A stretch of DNA of 6,438 nt from an uncultured Alphaproteobacteria bacterium (lineage in GTDB: Bacteria; Pseudomonadota; Alphaproteobacteria; Caulobacterales; Caulobacteraceae): the NCBI GenBank assembly GCA_903928755.1, contig CAIYSH010000170.1, positions 1-6,438 of the forward strand. The letters run 5' to 3'. Of this stretch, positions 5,910 to 6,438 are shown piece after piece. The position numbers were made by a program, and so were the translations under genes. Each line of letters starts with the position of its first letter. The first letter of the stretch is position 1. Under the pieces are notes generated by a model. That model did not search any database and was not told where the DNA came from. It was given only the letters and a program-made list of their open reading frames with translations.

Positions 5910-6438
5910 CTAGGCGGTGCGGGTTCTGGACAGCACGGCCATGACCTGGTTCCAGCGCAGGGCAATTATCAGCACGCCGGCGAGGGCCAGGGCTGTGCCA
6001 AGTGCCATACGGAACCCGAAGGCGTCATGGGTGAAGAGCACTCCGAGCGCAATGGTGGCAAGGGGGGTCATCAAGGTCAGGGGCGAAATCAGCGTCGCTT
6101 CGTATTTCTGGATCAGGCTGTAGTACAGGGTATGGGCCACGACAGACACAAAGAGCCCCGAAAACAGGGCCGCTGCCCAGAAGCTCCAGCCCGCCGCAAC
6201 AGCCAGATGCACCTGGTTTGGTTCAAAAAGCAGGGAAAAGGCCAGGGTCGGCGCCAGCGAGGACACCCCCACCCAGGCCTGGAACTGCAGCGGCTTCACC
6301 CCATCCATCTGTTTCATCATGACGGCACCCAGTGACCCCAGGGTCGAAGCGACCACCACCAGCATCAGCCCCGGCGACAGGCGGAAGCCACCCGGATCCC
6401 ACATGACCAGAAGGACGCCTGCCAGGGTCAGTCCGACC
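5910..6438 (-). CDS. EamA/DMT-superfamily transporter, N-terminal half outside window
   Basis: This is the C-terminal part of a drug/metabolite-transporter permease of the inner membrane. The reading frame stays open to the window edge, so the methionine at 6404 is internal and not a start. About 175 residues are visible. VGLTLAGVLLV is the last helix of the first EamA repeat. The second repeat follows with five hydrophobic segments: LMLVVVASTLGSLGAVMM, WVGVSSLAPTLAFSLLF, FWAAALFSGLFVSVVAHTLY, LISPLTLMTPLATIALGVLF and MALGTALALAGVLIIAL. The Y-x-x-L-I-Q-K-Y and E-A-T-L-I-S-P-L-T-L-M-T-P patterns are typical of the family. The substrate is unknown; exporters of amino acids or small metabolites are common in this family. 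The stop is 34 bases before the amidase start, so the genes may be cotranscribed. Confidence 0.93.
   Translation of the reverse strand, partial: VGLTLAGVLLVMWDPGGFRLSPGLMLVVVASTLGSLGAVMMKQMDGVKPLQFQAWVGVSSLAPTLAFSLLFEPNQVHLAVAAGWSFWAAALFSGLFVSVVAHTLYYSLIQKYEATLISPLTLMTPLATIALGVLFTHDAFGFRMALGTALALAGVLIIALRWNQVMAVLSRTRTA

Noticed and set aside
5900..5917. CCGCC/GGCGG inverted repeat around the transporter stop codon as a terminator
   Set aside because: A 5-bp stem with an 8-base loop and no T-run; not a credible intrinsic terminator.

Overview
The window reads as chromosomal DNA of an alphaproteobacterium, roughly 60% G+C. Its MraZ sequence (STFEKQLDAKRR near the N-terminus), TTAACC motifs and GANTC sites are reminiscent of the Caulobacterales/Maricaulales group. 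That placement is an inference from sequence style, not a database result. Every gene I can support lies on the minus strand, so transcription runs from high to low coordinates. The many plus-strand open frames are shadows of these genes.

In the direction of transcription, the first block (6438 to 4012) holds four genes. They are the C-terminal half of an EamA/DMT-type membrane transporter cut by the window edge, an AmpD-like N-acetylmuramoyl-L-alanine amidase with a C-terminal peptidoglycan-binding domain, a PaiB-type FMN-binding split-barrel protein, and a RimJ/RimL-type GNAT acetyltransferase. The last three overlap by 1 to 4 bases and look like one operon. Next comes rnpB, the RNA subunit of RNase P (about 3980 to 3591). 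It is identified by its universally conserved core segments and a 12-bp P1 helix joining its two ends.

A 257-base A+T-rich gap (3590 to 3334) separates rnpB from the start of the division and cell wall (dcw) cluster. The gap contains three TGGGN boxes at exact 10-base spacing, the expected operator of MraZ. It also has three TTAACC motifs, one of them the CtrA-like octamer TTAACCAT, one GANTC site, and a small hairpin just before mraZ. The dcw genes mraZ, rsmH (mraW), ftsL and ftsI follow. All three of their junctions are 4-base start/stop overlaps (TTGA, ATGA, ATGA), which implies a single transcript with translational coupling. ftsI is read for 530 codons without a stop and leaves the window before its end.

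Functionally the region joins septal peptidoglycan synthesis (FtsL, FtsI), ribosome maturation (RsmH), control of the operon (MraZ), tRNA processing (RNase P) and cell wall turnover (amidase). I see no mobile element, CRISPR array, tRNA or phage gene. The gene content is ordinary, and the most informative non-coding signal is the MraZ-box array with its overlapping candidate motifs.
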